A stretch of DNA of 64,000 nucleotides, from contig NZ_CBVI010000073.1 in the NCBI RefSeq assembly GCF_000513195.1, forward strand, positions 43,662 through 107,661, written 5' to 3'. This document shows, piece by piece, positions 63,991 to 64,000 of the stretch (position 1 is the first letter of the stretch; each line of letters starts with the position of its first letter). This DNA comes from Bacteroides timonensis. GTDB lineage: Bacteria > Bacteroidota > Bacteroidia > Bacteroidales > Bacteroidaceae. Under the pieces are notes generated by a model. That model saw nothing but the letters and a program-made list of their open reading frames with translations. It had not been told where the DNA came from and did no database searches. The position numbers were made by a program, and so were the translations under genes.

Positions 63991-64000
63991 TATTTAGTGT

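Noticed and set aside
1..64000. tRNA or rRNA genes
   Set aside because: No cloverleaf-like segment with a recognisable T-loop, nor rRNA sequence, was noticed by eye; a covariance-model scan could still find one.

Overview
The window looks like chromosome from a Bacteroides species (Bacteroidales). The reasons are the TTTG / TAnnTTTG promoter elements ahead of several genes, UpxY and UpxZ capsule regulators, a fimbrillin-family lipoprotein, IS66-type elements of the Bacteroides kind, and moderately AT-rich housekeeping genes. I cannot fix the species from sequence alone.

Layout. (1) 7-8974 is the 3' part of a capsular polysaccharide locus: an acyl-activating enzyme / ACP / KAS III cassette, an acyltransferase, a QueC-like PP-loop protein next to an ATP-grasp protein, a polysaccharide deacetylase, a PglC/WcfS-type initiating sugar-phosphate transferase, an MBL hydrolase, the remnant of a deleted GT2 gene, and a WcfR-like aminotransferase. 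(2) 9141-37076 is housekeeping: dnaB, pheT, yebC, an Nramp transporter, xth, a small winged-helix protein, pdxH (minus), a fimbrillin lipoprotein (minus), lepA, two cation/proton antiporters, a BlaI/BlaR1-like pair, then a minus-strand run sbcD-sbcC-map-rmuC-xpt, and a large hybrid histidine kinase. (3) 37146-38823 holds minus-strand genes (DUF4373-like, SH3-barrel-like, unknown) with 22-bp iteron-like repeats. (4) 39001-63881 is a second capsule locus: an invertible promoter, a structured leader, upxY, upxZ, an unusual KaiC-like double ATPase with a membrane protein, a decayed IS66 element, a truncated ugd, wecB, wecC, wzx, a frameshifted wzy, an ATP-grasp (TupA-like) protein, glycosyltransferases, a MurB-like protein, a frameshifted pyruvyltransferase, a second decayed IS66, an intact ugd, a GT2, a second initiating transferase and a second copy of the aminotransferase.

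How it works together. The second locus should be switched on by inversion of 39001-39213. In this assembly the only consensus promoter in that segment points left, away from upxY, so the locus is read here as OFF. UpxY would then act on the leader of its own transcript, and UpxZ would restrain UpxY proteins of other loci. Both loci end with the same pair, an initiating transferase and an aminotransferase. The two aminotransferase genes are about 97% identical in protein and lie exactly 54,907 bp apart in direct orientation.

Points that stand out: the OFF-oriented invertible promoter; the KaiC-like two-domain protein with degenerate P-loops and a CX2CX2CX2C cluster, coupled to a multi-pass membrane protein (best candidate for an undescribed system); an in-frame TAA at codon 11 of the essential gene pheT; and a cluster of single-base homopolymer frameshifts in the second locus. 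Those frameshifts may be real decay, phase variation or assembly error; sequence alone cannot decide.
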